Shown: positions 47,301 through 58,100, counted from the first letter of the stretch. The stretch is DNA of 64,000 bases from Owenia fusiformis (GCA_903813345.2 CAIIXF020000002.1:18056813-18120812); one strand, 5' to 3'. Notes: generated by a model from the sequence alone, not told the origin. Translations and numbers: made by a program.

Positions 47301-50246
47301 CTTTGTATGGTTCATAAAAATATCTATGGCGAATTTAAGAAAATCTCGCATATTATTAGCTATAAAAATCATGATACAATATAACCGAAAATATCTTTGT
47401 CAGATTCGGGATAGCCGTGTATAATTAAATGTCCATGTTATCACGTTTGTCAGTTTGAGGTGCCAAAACATGAAATTCAATGCACACACGTCATTTGGTG
47501 ATGTGCACGTGACAGTATATAATGTGATGAAACTCGCATAAAAGCATTTATCCATGTATTCTTTACATACATTTTCTACTTTAGTTGTTCTGAACATAAT
47601 GTAATGAACAAAGGAGCTACCAGGGGAAAGTTCGAAAAGGATGCAGCATTAACTGCTGGAGGCGTCTACTATGCCACTTCCACTGAATTCGCGCCTTTTC
47701 GTTTTGCTGATACAGAGGATCTCACTCTGCAATGTTTCTGGGTACCTTGTTATGCCGCAAATCTGACATCATGTGACAACGTAAGTATTTTCAAAGTATA
47801 GTACATGGAATAAAGCCAACTGGAAAGAGATTGATAACATTTGATACCTTTGATAGTTGTTTCGATAGTTGTTATAACCAACGAGATGGATCACCATGTT
47901 ACATGTTTTTTTTTGTTTCGTACTCCCCGACATTATTTCCTGTATTCTCTATGTTCACTTTCTAAAAAAGAGTTTGAGAACTCATTTTATTTTGATGTCC
48001 AAAGATTACACGACAATGACAAAGTATGTATTGCTGTTTAATTAGAGCTTCATACGGTACTATATAATATATCAATTGCAATTCGTTTTGAGCTCATGCA
48101 TTTCAATGGAACAAAAAATGATCTAGTTGAATCGAGCTCTTAATGAAACTTATCAAATTGAATGGAGTGATCAGTTTCAATAGAACATCATGGGATAGTA
48201 TGGAATCATAAAACATAATAAAATGCCAGTCAATCCTTATAGGCTGGAAGCAACTGTCCCGCCAAGAGAAGAAAGAGGAACATTATAGATGGCGCTTCTC
48301 CAGGAGAACGATATGTAACCAAAACATTCCATGTGATGACTGGGTCGGAATCCTCAGGCGATGACATGGGGACAAATGCAGGTAAATATTAACTTGCAAC
48401 TTCCACAAATAGAACTTACAAATATACGCGTACGTGTACGTGACGTAATATTCTTCGTCCTTATATACATCCATGTTCCTTAATTCTTCACATAATAGTC
48501 ACTGTCATATTCCCCACTCGCTCATTGGTCTTCACATTACACGTGACATAAAAATAAAAATACCTATTTTCACTTTCGATGATTCCACAAGGTTCGGAAA
48601 ATACACCTCGCTAGAATCATTGAAAGATGAACAGGTATTCACCTTATTAGTAAGAAAACATTTGTGTAGTACTACTGATGGATATGATTATCTGAAAGAA
48701 ATTGGTTCTCACTTACAAATGTTAATTTGCATGTTAACACATACATTTACGAGTATAAAATATCTTATAATGTATACATTTTTGAGCGAGCACACTTGCG
48801 TTGAAATCATTAGCTCACATTGAAAGACTCAATCACAGTGATTTCAGAGAAGAAATTGCTACCCATAATTCCAAGCGCCTCATTTCACTAAGATTTTATT
48901 ATTTATTTTATTGAAACAAATTTTAGATGTTATAGGTCTCTAGTCCTACCAATGCCATCTACTAATCCTTCTATATACAGGGCGTATAAAAAACGCAACA
49001 AGTACGTAGTTATCTTGAAAAATCACAAAACTAGTGATGACTACATCAATTTCATTAAATGTACCATAAAGCCACGTCTCTCCTCTTTGTAATATATGTC
49101 ATTCATTCACATGTGGTAATGGTTGGGTGAGAAATCATTCCATTTGCACAGTGGGTCAAAATCGGCTCTGGACCAAGTTTTAGATATTGAAAAAATCTGT
49201 GCAAGTTCTAAGTGCCAATGGAAGTTCCCCTGACTTGAATTCTTTTGGAGCTATTTCAGGAGCATTTGTGCTAACAATTCCTCCACCAGATATTGCAAAC
49301 CTCGAGAAAAAATTGCCCATGGGCTGCTTTTCTCTGCTTTAACCCACAGATGACTCAGGGCTGAGCGTATCTTTATGTGCAAGGGAGTGGTGGCAATTTG
49401 AAGGGGTATATGATGTTTTCTTGCAAGAGTATGAGTATGTCTATGCCACACCTGTCACAACTTCTTCCAATAGCCACTATGCCCCTTGTACTGACTTTTG
49501 CAATGTTTAAAACTTGGATCCGAGCTGAAATTTTGTCCCACTTTGCAAAATTAATGATTATTCGGCCAGAGATGACTCCCTGTGAATGAATGATATTCCA
49601 TTGCAAAGAGGAGTAATGTGGCTTTGTGGTACATTGAATGAAAAGGATGCAGCCAGCATTGGTTTTATGTTTTCTTCCAATATTGCATCGGGCTCCGAAC
49701 ACTGACCTTTGCGATTTTTAAAACTTGGTCCCAAGCTAATTTTGTCCCACTTTGCAAATGGAATGATTACTCGCCCAACCATGACCAACTATCAATGAAT
49801 GATATATCATTGTAAAGAGGAGACACGTGGATTTATGGTGCATTGAATGAAATCTATGCTGTTATCACTTGTTTTGTGCTTTTCCGAGATAACAATCTGT
49901 TGTGTTTTTTTGATACGCACTGTATAATTATATAGAACAGGGTCAATTTAACACCATCTTCCAGATGCGTTAGACGTTCGTTACCAATACGTTGATTTAA
50001 CTAAAGTATACTCTTTTGTCTTCAGCCAACAATGGTTCTTTGGGAAGCGCCTCTGGGTCATGCCTACATAGCATGGAGTTTTTGCTAGTTTCGATTGTTC
50101 TGGCAGTCCTGCTACTCCTTGCTATAGGTGTCGCCATGTGTGCAGTGTTTCGGCTCAGACAGAGTAACCAGGAGACATACAGACAGGAGAATATACATGG
50201 CTATGACAACCGCTCCCATTATTCCGAATCCAAGAGGATGCCGTAA
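38549..50246 (+). CDS. ZP-domain transmembrane protein A (5' exons missing)
   Basis: Seven exons: 38549-38760, 39067-39218, 40356-40513, 47110-47203, 47585-47780, 48243-48381 and 50026-50246, with AG/GT borders and consistent phases (1,0,2,1,2,0,1). They give 389 residues. The first two exons carry ZP-N with its four cysteines (FQC, TTC, GCG, NCDF). Exon 3 is the linker. Exons 4-6 carry ZP-C (TECWAYA, GCSEHN, LQCFWVPC, TSCD, NCPAK). Then comes a furin-type site KRRKR, a transmembrane helix (about 24 hydrophobic residues from FLLVSIVLAV) and a short polar tail. ZP modules polymerise into extracellular matrices or filaments after cleavage at such sites. A signal peptide exon is expected upstream but was not identified. 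Gene B downstream is a paralogue with the same exon pattern. Intron 3 hosts the PHD transposon. Confidence 0.92.
39067..39218 (+). CDS. ZP gene A exon b (ZP-N end)
   Basis: GTTGSYKVSIVTQ... ANCDFPASIS. Acceptor TTTCATAG, donor GTAAGT. It holds the fourth ZP-N cysteine. Phase 0 to 2. Confidence 0.9.
39240..39480. repeat. Intronic GC-rich repeat remnant
   Basis: ATGGGTCC, GGGCCTC and GGGCCCAAC words form a low-complexity block of a type common in dispersed invertebrate repeats. Any open frame here is without domain support. Confidence 0.3.
39780..40190 (+). repeat. Dispersed repeat, copy 1 (second at 53235-53760, minus)
   Basis: GGGCTGGTTTGA, GACGGCTATTCAAATTC, TACATTGGTCTGGTTAG, GATTCGCTTTGATGTGTCTT and ATCCTTTACTAG occur in mirror order as complement at 53.2-53.75 kb. 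Confidence 0.8.
40356..40513 (+). CDS. ZP gene A exon c (linker)
   Basis: NLPTGTQTSEALPDVTLEIY... ending KIKMNLADDTK. Acceptor TTTACAG, donor GTAAGC. It is 158 nt long, identical in length and phase to exon 5 of gene B (61162-61319). Confidence 0.9.
41109..41315. repeat. Left cluster of 14-bp palindromic transposon motifs
   Basis: GTGATTCCGTCACG is at 41109-41122. Its complement form CGTGA[CT]GGAATCAC is at 41261-41274, 41281-41294 and 41302-41315. The inner three point opposite to the four copies at 46552-46822, as expected for subterminal transposase-binding sites. Each motif is itself a near-palindrome (GTGA...TCAC). Confidence 0.75.
41513..41791 (+). CDS. Small PHD-like zinc-finger protein (transposon ORF1)
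   Basis: 92 codons. An acidic N-terminus (SSPEDDD) is followed by CQIC, a spacer, then FCVKCLKVFHLECI, the C-x2-C-x4-H-x2-C core of a PHD finger. It ends YSCC followed by a stop, so the last Cys pair is compressed or incomplete. The stop lies 13 nt before the ATG of the transposase-like frame, in another reading frame. It may be a translated upstream ORF, a first cistron, or a remnant of a longer exon. Its role is not known; PHD fingers usually read histone tails. Confidence 0.55.
   Translation: MEGSDSSSPEDDDATAQFFIVHRCQICRFNPLENAFEISNRIINGYSNVIIDNVCYVFCVKCLKVFHLECIRNVLPESEKELLMPDIEYSCC
41805..44701 (+). CDS. DDD-type transposase-like protein with C-terminal PHD finger (spliced, 661 residues)
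   Basis: Exons 41805-43422, 43679-43840, 44326-44456 and 44627-44701, with donors GTATGT, GTAATA and GTAAGT, acceptors TTTCAG, TTTTAG and TTTCAG, and phases that all agree. Residues 1-70 are strongly basic and helical (RRDRIK..RKNRKRES..RKWRENK), a likely DNA-binding region. Residues 365-495 look like an RNase H fold: MDFSEN (D369), SDDTDHT, KVWTDGPSSQFKN (D449) and GHGKSANDAIVG (D490), a candidate catalytic DDD set. Exon 3 carries an Asp run from (GAT)n, then CFLCG. Exon 4 carries VKCSSCGKWGHISCS, the C-x2-C-x4-H-x2-C core of a PHD finger. The final Cys pair is missing, probably cut by the LINE fragment that begins near 44705. The family resembles unclassified metazoan proteins; I cannot assign a named superfamily. 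Confidence 0.75.
44359..44392. repeat. (GAT)n microsatellite in transposase exon 3
   Basis: About 11 GAT units, translated as a poly-Asp run in the transposase frame. A likely site of length polymorphism. Confidence 0.95.
45434..45650. mobile_element. Short TIR element inside the LINE fragment
   Basis: ATTATTACCACC at the left and GGTGGTAATAAT at the right form the terminal inverted repeat. The centre contains GGTCCATATGGACC and a near-palindrome CCGGTCTAGAATA/TATTCTGGACCGG. It splits the LINE reading frame. Confidence 0.6.
45653..45752. mobile_element. Hairpin MITE, copy 2
   Basis: 100-bp palindrome of the same family as 5398-5498, including the GGGCCTTCGGCCC apex and the TTTCACTATATTGC arm. 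Differences lie mainly at the ends (GTCATT in AATGTC versus AACGTC). Confidence 0.85.
46096..46530 (+). pseudogene. Internally deleted copy of the 929-4036 LINE
   Basis: Patches follow the intact LINE in order: GAGGGAACGGATCATTTTCC (as at 1386), ATGAGACAATATGAC, GATGGTGCAGTTG, ATGTAGAAA, TGAAAATGAA and GCACTTTAATGCC-ATATGTTCAT (as at 2195). Large deletions separate them and no frame survives. It shows an older history of the same LINE family at this locus. Confidence 0.75.
46552..46822. repeat. Right cluster of 14-bp palindromic transposon motifs
   Basis: GTGATTCC[GA]TCACG at 46552-46565, 46575-46588, 46629-46642 and 46809-46822, all in one orientation, mirrored relative to the inner three copies of the left cluster. 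Confidence 0.75.
46848..46960 (+). repeat. CGTAGCCAG-type dispersed repeat fragment
   Basis: GGGCGTAGCCAGCAATTTAC followed by a G-rich block. Related starts are at 53446 and, reversed, near 58020-58040. Confidence 0.55.
47110..47203 (+). CDS. ZP gene A exon d (ZP-C start)
   Basis: MKGIKVTECWAYAASYLT... NMDG. Acceptor ATTACAG, donor GTAGGC (weaker than consensus). Phase 1 to 2. Matches exon 6 of gene B (MRVVKCTAYAG). Confidence 0.9.
47585..47780 (+). CDS. ZP gene A exon e (ZP-C core)
   Basis: GCSEHNVMNKGATR..., FAPFRFADTEDLTLQCFWVP, CYAANLTSCDN: the F-x-F and C-x4-C signature of ZP-C. Acceptor TTTAG, donor GTAAGT. Confidence 0.93.
48243..48381 (+). CDS. ZP gene A exon f with furin-type cleavage site
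   Basis: AGSNCPAKRRKRNIIDGASP... GTNA. RRKR directly after the last ZP cysteine is the usual position of the consensus furin site of ZP proteins. The acceptor CTTATAG has a weak pyrimidine tract, so the exact start is a little uncertain, but the phases fit (0 in, 1 out). Confidence 0.82.
48978..49922. mobile_element. Mariner-like non-autonomous element in ZP gene A last intron
   Basis: Left end CAGGGCGTATAAAAAACGCA and right end complement CAGTGCGTATCAAAAAAAC, flanked by TA. The arms share the TGTACCATAAAGCCACGT, CTCCTCTTTG and GAATGATT blocks. The interior at 49500-49640 repeats the right-arm module (about 212 bp period), so the element holds an internal duplication. Confidence 0.8.
50026..50246 (+). 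CDS. ZP gene A exon g: transmembrane helix and tail
   Basis: ANNGSLGSASGSCLHS, then a hydrophobic helix (FLLVSIVLAV...AVF) and a cytoplasmic tail with several Arg, Tyr and Ser residues ending SESKRMP and stop TAA. Acceptor TTGTCTTCAG. Confidence 0.9.
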
Positions 50247-50741
50247 CAGCCTACACATATCAACTGACACGATCCCCTCCATAAGTTTGTCAACCGGGGA
50301 GTCTTCATTAGATCGTATAGAAAGCACACCAAAGTCTTAATTTTGTTCCTTAACAACAAAAGTTCTGAAATTCATGACTTTGATGATGAGTAATTAGAAA
50401 TCGACAACATCAACACGTGACACGTGACCCAAAGAAGAACTTCCGGTTGCCAAACGTATAGAGGGCGTATGGCTATGGCCTTGGATTGTGGATTGAGTAA
50501 CAATTTGCAAACTGGACATTGATACCAAACATTTTTAGATGCTTTTTGTGACGCTTTTGCTTGATATTTATTTTTATTTATTTTGTTTCAGTAAATTGTG
50601 CTAAAACTATCGCACGTGCACACATATACATGTACGATGGCACTATATAGAATAATTTAAGTTTGATTCTACATTTAACATAATATGTAACTTTATGTAC
50701 TTTATTCAAGACTGGGGCTTTATTAATGTTTATATATTTGA

Positions 50742-50747
50742 AATAAA
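50742..50747 (+). terminator. Polyadenylation signal of ZP gene A
   Basis: First AATAAA of a plausible 3' UTR, about 500 bp after the stop codon. Confidence 0.55.
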
Positions 50748-50769
50748 AGCTTCAGATAATGTAATTGCA

Positions 50770-51884
50770 ACTGCTCTATAGGGACACGTTTTCTGTAAAT
50801 AAATTCTATGGCAAAGAAATCTGATTTTTTTTAATTCACTTAAGAAATCAAGTTGATCGAGTCTCAACTGACTGTAGATTTGTGTGGGAGAGTATTGCTT
50901 GAAACCAATTTCAATTGAAAGAATGTTAAGTTTCACAAGCAATTGTATTTTAGGAGCATCATATGCCACCTTTTGACAAATATTCAAAATTCAACTTCAC
51001 ACATCTTGCATAGAACCATATTCAGTACGACGTGATCCGACCTCATTAAGGCGCCACGCGTAATAAATTATATACGACAAGAGGACTATATTTAAAAATA
51101 GTCAACCGATAATTTTCATTTTGACTATATAGTGTTCCCAAGATTACAGGTACCAACAATACTTCATAATAATATTATCGGAGGGATATACACAATGCTG
51201 GGCTACAATGAAGAACGCGAAAATCGTCACGTTCGAAATGTCAAACCGTGATGCTGCGTTGGTAAAAGGTTTTCCCCATAAATGAAATTCAAAACTTCCC
51301 CAGAAGAATCCAGAAGTGTGCCTGTAAAGGAATGAACATCATTTAGAGCACAACCACCCACTAGTAACGACGACACTCATGAAAGTGCATCAAGTTAAGC
51401 TAGTCATCTCAAACTTCTTGTAGAGCTGCTCCACGGAGCATAATTTTAATGTGCTAAAGAACAAATCGGACATCGTGCCGACAAAAAACGAATGCAGCAT
51501 TCTGTAGTATCATCTATCTTACATTCATAAAATTTCAGGACCGTACACAATATACTTCTTGAGATACATTGACTATAAAATGTGAACCAATGGTCTCATG
51601 GTCCATATGATCGACGTCACTAAATTGAATTAATTTTGTGAATGCCTCGAAAGGCTGAAATTGCTCGGTCAATCTGTGTTCTTTGAATAGTTAGTCAGGT
51701 TATGTTATAATTGACTTATAATCAATCAAAATATAGTTTTTAATATGTGTCTTCCGTAGCAGGAATGCATTATTTGTAGCATTTTGTCCACCAGTCTTTG
51801 AAATTATGTCTGAACCATCCGACCTATAATTAATAATACTAATTAGCTCGTCACTCCCCTAATTAAAAACACATATTCCACAAC
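50770..51884. other. Intergenic stretch, nothing recognised
   Basis: AT-rich, no supported exon, tandem array or TIR pair. Confidence 0.45.
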
Positions 51885-52450
51885 GAGATCACTTGCGGTG
51901 TATGACAGATTCAGCTGTGGCATATGGCATACACACTAACCATTGATAATGTGATACGAAAGTAGGCAATTGTCAATTGCATCGATTGAACGAATGGGTA
52001 AAAGTTAATAAAATATTATAACGATCACTGAAGCAACATCACAGTACATTGAATGTATCAAATAATGTAGAATTAAGTATCACCCAGCAAGCACACGTAA
52101 TACGTAAACTTGCTCAATAAATGCAGGATTTATATACAGTGTATTGGTACTTGAAGCACTAACAATTTTGGTAATCTTGCGTAGTTTTACATTTAGAGTC
52201 GATTCTCGCAACCAATCAAATCAAGGCTTCTGTATTACGTTTTCACTTGTGGTGTATGACATACTCATCTGCAGTATTTCTCAAGTGAGTATGACATATT
52301 CCGTAGGTGAGTATCGGGTATTCACTGAAATCCATGTATCGCATATTAACTGCGGAATATGCCATGCGCACCTGCAGAAGCTGTCATATACAGCAGGAGA
52401 GTATGGTATATTCACCCGTAACACAAATACCCCGCAACCATGTATATATG
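51885..52450 (-). mobile_element. TIR element with ATATGCCATA repeats, copy 2
   Basis: Reverse complement of the 8395-9004 family. The CAATTGTCAATTGCATCGAT block (51966-51985) and TTTACATTTAGAGTCGATTC (about 52188) match the complements of 8843-8862 and of about 8665-8684. Both sides carry decayed GTATGACATA-type repeats. The terminal repeats are worn. Confidence 0.75.
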
Positions 52451-52514
52451 CCAAATTGCGTATAACAACCTTGAAGGTATACTAAGTTTTATTTTGAGGT
52501 TCATATATAGTCTT

Positions 52515-52630
52515 TATACAGAATAAAAATGCAACGGTATAAATTTTGAATCCCCGACAGCATTCATTTGGTAATCTGAGTTCTTTGACACTATCTGAAC
52601 ACCTGTGTCACGTGGAAAGATTATTTTCTT
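52515..52630 (+). repeat. Dispersed repeat shared with 32630-32735
   Basis: GAATCCCCGACAGCATT, GGTAATCTGAGTTCTTTGAC and ACACCTGTGTCACGTG correspond to the complement of the 32.6-kb copy. Confidence 0.75.
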
Positions 52631-53234
52631 CAAAGTAACTCTGTTTTTGTAGCTAAGCTCAGAAAACCGTAATTTCGGTAAAAAACAATTTCTGTTGATA
52701 TATTAATATTATAAATGAATGAATAAATATAAGATTCACACTTCATCATAATTGATAGAATCAAAATTATGAAAATGTCAATCAGAAATAATAATTTAAT
52801 ATATGCATTATTGAGTTTGTATCGAAGAGAGGATAGAGGTGTAGCATATTTTATTCATTGTTCCCCATTATTCCCCAATTCCAATTTAAGTAGATCATAT
52901 GTACCCTTGACGTGCTTAAAGCTGAAACGATTCAAGAACCATTTGGAACCGTTGTAAATACTATGTCAATTATAGGTCTTAACTGTCAAAGAACATGTAA
53001 CTTAAACATTTGCGCAGTGTATGCAATCAATGAATAGAATCTCTCGAATATTTTCTTTGATTTTGCGACACGTAGTACTAACAAAAAATTTAGCACTCAA
53101 CGACATCATAATGATGCAACTATAGCTAGTTTTAAAGAGTATACTTTAATAAATATCCAATTATAACCAAGCTCTCTGATACATGAGGTAAATAAAGAAT
53201 ACACCTAAAGTTTTTAGATGAGAATATGGTGCAA

Positions 53235-53760
53235 TCTTGATGAGCTTTGAGGATTATTCTTTACATCGAGACCAAATCTAGTAAAGGATAAGACACATCA
53301 AAGCGAATCAAGAATGTACATACAGCAGCGTCAGCTGTAACCAACCAGACCAATGTAGAACATGGATATTTTGTCATGCCTATCTTGCATTCAAAAAGTT
53401 GTCATTACCTTATGAGAGATCTGCTTGAATTTGAATAGCCGTCAGGCCCGTAGCCAGGATTTGCCAAGGGGGATTAACTTTTTGAGAAATTGTACGGGGT
53501 TCACTTTTGACAAATTTGACCCCAAAATGGCCAAAACCGCTTGAAAAGTGCGCAGAACTGTGAAAACTGCATGCTTTTGAAATAATTTATGGTCGGGGGA
53601 GGGTCCTAGTTATGAGTCTGCCCGTTATGTGACAATAATACAGATTGGACATCGTATATATTTCCTGAAGACATTCAGTTATACATCGTCAAACCAGCCC
53701 TCGATCAGAAGATTCACTTCTTATATCACTGAAATATTGCATGCATTTGGAAACAAATAC
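53235..53760 (-). repeat. Dispersed repeat, copy 2, split by an insertion
   Basis: Complement of 39780-40190. The GAATAGCCGTCA...TATGTGACAATAATACAG join is opened by about 170 bp at 53446-53620, giving a dated order of insertions. Confidence 0.78.
53446..53620 (+). mobile_element. CGTAGCCAGG-type insertion
   Basis: GGCCCGTAGCCAGGATTTGC at the left and GAGTCTGCCCGTTA at the right interrupt the repeat at 53235-53760. Rich in G runs; no coding sequence. Same start as the fragment at 46848. Confidence 0.65.
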
Positions 53761-54366
53761 ACATATTGCGCGACATTATCTTTCTCTTAATCTGAAAGCA
53801 GGAAATTAACATGAATAAGCACAGTCTTTATTGTTATTTTTACTATAATTGCTCCTTATTCAAAGTGCTACCAAAGATTTAAAAAACAAACTTAAACTAT
53901 ATTAAGAGGCTATAATGGAAATTGAGAGCTTTCGGAAGGAATGTTTAACACAGTGGCAGGACCACAAAGAAAACTAAAAAAACATTCAAAGGAATTAACT
54001 TTCAGTTAAGCTGTTCCCATAGAGAGAACTATTTTACTGTGAATAAATTGTATAATTTTAATATGCAATATGTTTAAACTGACTTACCCAAAAACGAGAG
54101 GCTTCATTTAGTACGATTGGGGTCGTCAACCTAACATACGCCAGTGTATAGAAGTTCTGTATAATTTCAAGACAATTTAAACACACATGGATTTAAATAC
54201 CTGGGAAAATACGAGCGAACGAAATATTAGGCTATTATATAGACCTGGTTAAACAGCTGCATCTAAAAAATTAATGTTCATCATTATACGCCGTGTTCTA
54301 CATTGCTTCCATTTTTAATACGAAGCCCGGTGTAAAAGAGTAGGAGGTCCTATCAAATTATGATCC

Positions 54367-54660
54367 TGAAAAAATCTCTTTCTCTTATTATCGTATCCAC
54401 AATCAGGGCCAGTAAGGGCCTTTAAGAAAGGAGACCATAATCCCCAGGGGACCATAATTTCTTTTACACCTGCAAATGAGACATCGTACGGGCACCGGGA
54501 GATTTGTTTCGCCGGGATCAAAGATGCCGATGTCTTGCCGTTTGTTTCTAAACCAAACCCATCGGAACCTGCCCCGTCGTGTCCAGTACTGCCATCGTAC
54601 GATTATGTAATGCTCCTGTTGGCATCGTTGGGTCATCCTGGGATTTTGTACAACCTTATA
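54367..54660. other. GC-richer block with several open frames, function unknown
   Basis: A plus-strand frame without ATG runs for about 98 codons (PANETSYGHREICFAGIKDA, KPNPSEPAPSCPVLP) to a stop near 54660. Two minus-strand frames overlap it. Base composition differs from the neighbours. No family is recognised, and no convincing splice pair marks one frame as real. It could be an exon or a decayed mobile element. Confidence 0.25.
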
Positions 54661-54879
54661 TAATAATTCTTAATTACAATATCCCAGATGCGAGTAGAAA
54701 TAATCTTGATTTATTTAAAGAGAGAATCAGAGATAGCGAGCAGGCTAAACAAAAAATTGTTTCAATTTTAGAATATTTTTGGCTCATGTCATTCCTTGTG
54801 ATGTCTATTTTCTAAAAATCACAAAAGTGCATACTTTATTCAAGGAAAACAAAAGATTTTTACAATAATGTATTATTTT

Positions 54880-55115
54880 TCTATAAGAATGGTTACCATT
54901 CTTATTATTTGGGAGAATTTAAACATATTTCACCCATTTTCGCACTTTGCATCATTAATAACTTCACCAATTTATAACATATCGTGAATCTTTTGGGAGA
55001 TATTGTATTTGATATTGTAAGGAATATATTGGTAGGTCAATTATGCATGTTGCCTGTAATTTTGTCACCCCCTATAGATCTGATTCTGCCTTTAATTAAA
55101 TTTTACAATTCAGTC
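54880..55115 (+). repeat. Dispersed repeat (second copy 62400-62620, minus)
   Basis: AAGAATGGTTACCATTCTTA, TTTGGGAGAATTTAAACAT, GATATTGTAAGGAATA and CTGATTCTGCCTTTAAT have complements in mirror order in gene B intron 6. Confidence 0.75.
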
Positions 55116-56081
55116 AAACTGATGTCATATTTGGAATCTACATGTAAATTTATATTTAGAAATATGGTTTTGAGTTTATCAACTTTGAAAATTTAATTTT
55201 CTTTGAAAATGTGACTTCTAGGTCGGGGAGATTCCCCATAGAGCCCATGTTGTAAAACCACAAAAAGTGAAATATCTTTTCTTGTGTTGGGCAGATAATA
55301 TTTTCTTTTACTGGACATATTTTAATTTGTACAACTATCAGATACATTAAGGTAATATGAAAAGTGAACCATCAAAACTGATGCATATTCAAGTTTAAGG
55401 GAATTTTGTAATACCCTGCCATGTTAATTCCCCCGAATCAGCCACCTGGTGGTGAAACTAGTAACTACCTTCTCGCATCTGAGTAATTACTTATAAGGTA
55501 TTATACATTTAAAAAAAAGGTTGAGAGATATTATTCATTAGAACAATGGTACCAATGTGGAAATAATGGGACGATGTATCTCTACAGCTATTGTATCTTA
55601 TATCTAACGCATCAAGAAATCGAATATGCATATATTTGGCATATTCAAATTTGTGAATAACTCGGTTATACTGTCACCACGTGGACCCATTGACAAATGT
55701 ATATAACCCTTTTAATGTGAAAATGGCAATATTGGAAACTAATTCATTCCTAAGATTTCATTATTTTATATTTTTACACTAAATCTCTTTTTTCCTTTTA
55801 AACACGCTCAATAACACTTCAAGGTGACACAATCAAATACTTTTACCATAGACATATTAATTGTACGGTTGTAATAACGTTCCTCATAATAGTAGTCAAC
55901 AATCGCATCTCTACAAGAATTCCAAAATTAACACCGTGTAAGTGTACTTCAAATACTCTTTCAATATATTAAAGTATAACTTATTATTACTTTTTACCTT
56001 GAATAAAGGATTTTTGAAAATCTCCCATAGGTAATTTTTAGGGGCTGTATAGCGCCGTATTCGCATATTGTCGATTGAGAT

Positions 56082-56307
56082 CTATTGAGGTTGTGGGAAC
56101 ATATATGTTCCTAGGTCATAATCACGGTCGATGCATTCCCAAGCACAATAGAAGAGCAGAAGTATAAAGGTATCGAGAAACGCCCGAATCATTAGATCAG
56201 TTTTAGCTCTCAAGGGTAAGTAGATGTACTTAGAAAACGCAGATGTTATAACAAACGGAGATGCTAGATGCAATAAAGACATCAACAGAACACAACTGTA
56301 ACCTAGG
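56082..56307 (-). CDS. Possible terminal exon of an unknown two-TM protein
   Basis: Minus strand. An acceptor-like ATTTATGTGCTTTTAG is followed by 75 codons ending at stop 56084-56082. The product has two hydrophobic stretches (SCVLLMSLLHLASPFVITSA and MIRAFLDTFILLLFYCAW) and a polar end ICPHQ-free tail DRDYDLGTYMFPQPQ. No upstream exon and no family could be recognised, and frames of this size also occur by chance here. Confidence 0.2.
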
Positions 56308-56598
56308 CTAAAAGCACATAAATAAGTATTTCAATTGTTTTAATGAACCACCTATGGAGATTATATTCTAGTTAGAATTAATTTGTAAGATACTGATTTT
56401 TGTAAGAAATTTCAAGATGTTACAAAACTTTTCATAAAATTCATAAATCCGATAAACAAAAATACATTTTAAAAGAATACTAAACCAATGTTTTAGCTGA
56501 AGTATTTACAAATTAAAACAATTTGTAATTCTTAAAAGTTCATACTTCAAATTCGAAATGAAATAGTGCATTATATAATCAAGGAGAATAGGAAGATA

Positions 56599-57613
56599 CG
56601 AGGGTATATCATAAAGTTCTTATAATACCTCTCAAGTTCGTTTATTTATCTAATATATTCGGATGTATTTTGCACAGAATGTTAAGAATAGAATGTTGTA
56701 TGAATCTATCAAAAAGTATTTGGTATAACAGAAATATTATTTAAGAAATGGTTGCCATGGTAACCGGAAATCAAGGCACCCGGGGCAAATAAAAAATCTT
56801 GCAAGAATAGCCCCAACTAACCATGTTTAAATGCATAATAATATACCAAATAAGCTATGAAACAAATCAAATTGTTGAATATCATGTGTTCTTGGCTGTT
56901 TTGAACTATTATAATGGTCATGTAAATTATGTGATCTCGTAATGGATGATTGTAATGCTTCATTAGAAGTGATGTTAGGTGACTGTTTTGTCATATATTA
57001 GAAGGGAAGTCGATATTCCCCTTTAGTTCACCTTAAATATGTTTAGACCACACATAGGGTGTAATTTGGTGATATCTTTGCAACATATTTGTTTTCGATC
57101 ATCTTTAATATGAGCAAATTATTTTTTGAACTAAGGTAGACTTTTTATCAGTGTGAATTTTATTTTTCTGATGATCTCCGCATCTGTGCAATATCTTACT
57201 TGGTCATTTCTGGTCATTAAGCTTTGATTTCAGAGTCTCGTATCAGATCAAATGAAGCATGTAAGCATCACCTACTACATCACAGAAATCAAATTTAAAA
57301 TTTACTTTATAGTAAACGCATTTACAGCATATTCAAGATAATATTTTAATGTGTTTGATAATTTATGAGACGTTATCATGTATGTAAACATGATTAATCA
57401 AGCCCATTCTTTCAATTATTTTTATTTGCCCCGGTTGCCTTGATTTCCCGTTACTTTGGCAACCATTACTTATCTAATATTTTTGTTATATCAAATATTT
57501 TTTGATAGATTAATAGAGTGTTCTATACTGCAGATTTTATGAAAGTTTCATTAGAATATATTGAAAAATAAAAAATAAGAGAGATATTATGATAACTTTA
57601 TGATATACCCTCG
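56599..57613. mobile_element. Mariner-like non-autonomous element, 1.0 kb
   Basis: Starts CGAGGGTATATCATAAAG and ends with its complement, flanked by TA. The arms stay similar for about 190 bp, to the GGTTGCCATGGTAACCGG / GGTTGCCTTG block and CCCCGG. No transposase frame. Confidence 0.83.
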
Positions 57614-58100
57614 TATACACGTAACCATGTATTTTAAGTTTGTGCTTTTGATCTAAGCCCAATGGCCGGGTTGACTGCATTAGGTTATTATGGCAAGAAC
57701 TGCTCATTCAAGATCTACCTTTTTTCGCTGGCATTAGACTTTAAAAAGAAATAACATATCAAGCAATATGAAAAAATGGTGAAAAGTAGCTTCCACGTTG
57801 ATCAGCTAGAAATGACTGCAAAATTAAATGTTAAAAATGTACTGAATCATGGATGTATATGTTTCCATGCTTACCAACTCCCTTGTTTGTAACACAAAGG
57901 GTATGTTTAACAAGACACCTGGGTCGATCTTGAAAATCAAGAGGTGTAGGGGCTCTTAAATATTTTGGACCCAATATATTGTGATGACCCACTTTTAGAA
58001 GATGAATGTCCAGTAGTGCCTCCGAACCCCCTGGCTACGGGGACTGTCTTGTTACTAATAATTGTCATTCTTTTAATAGTTACACTAAGACTGTCCAGCC

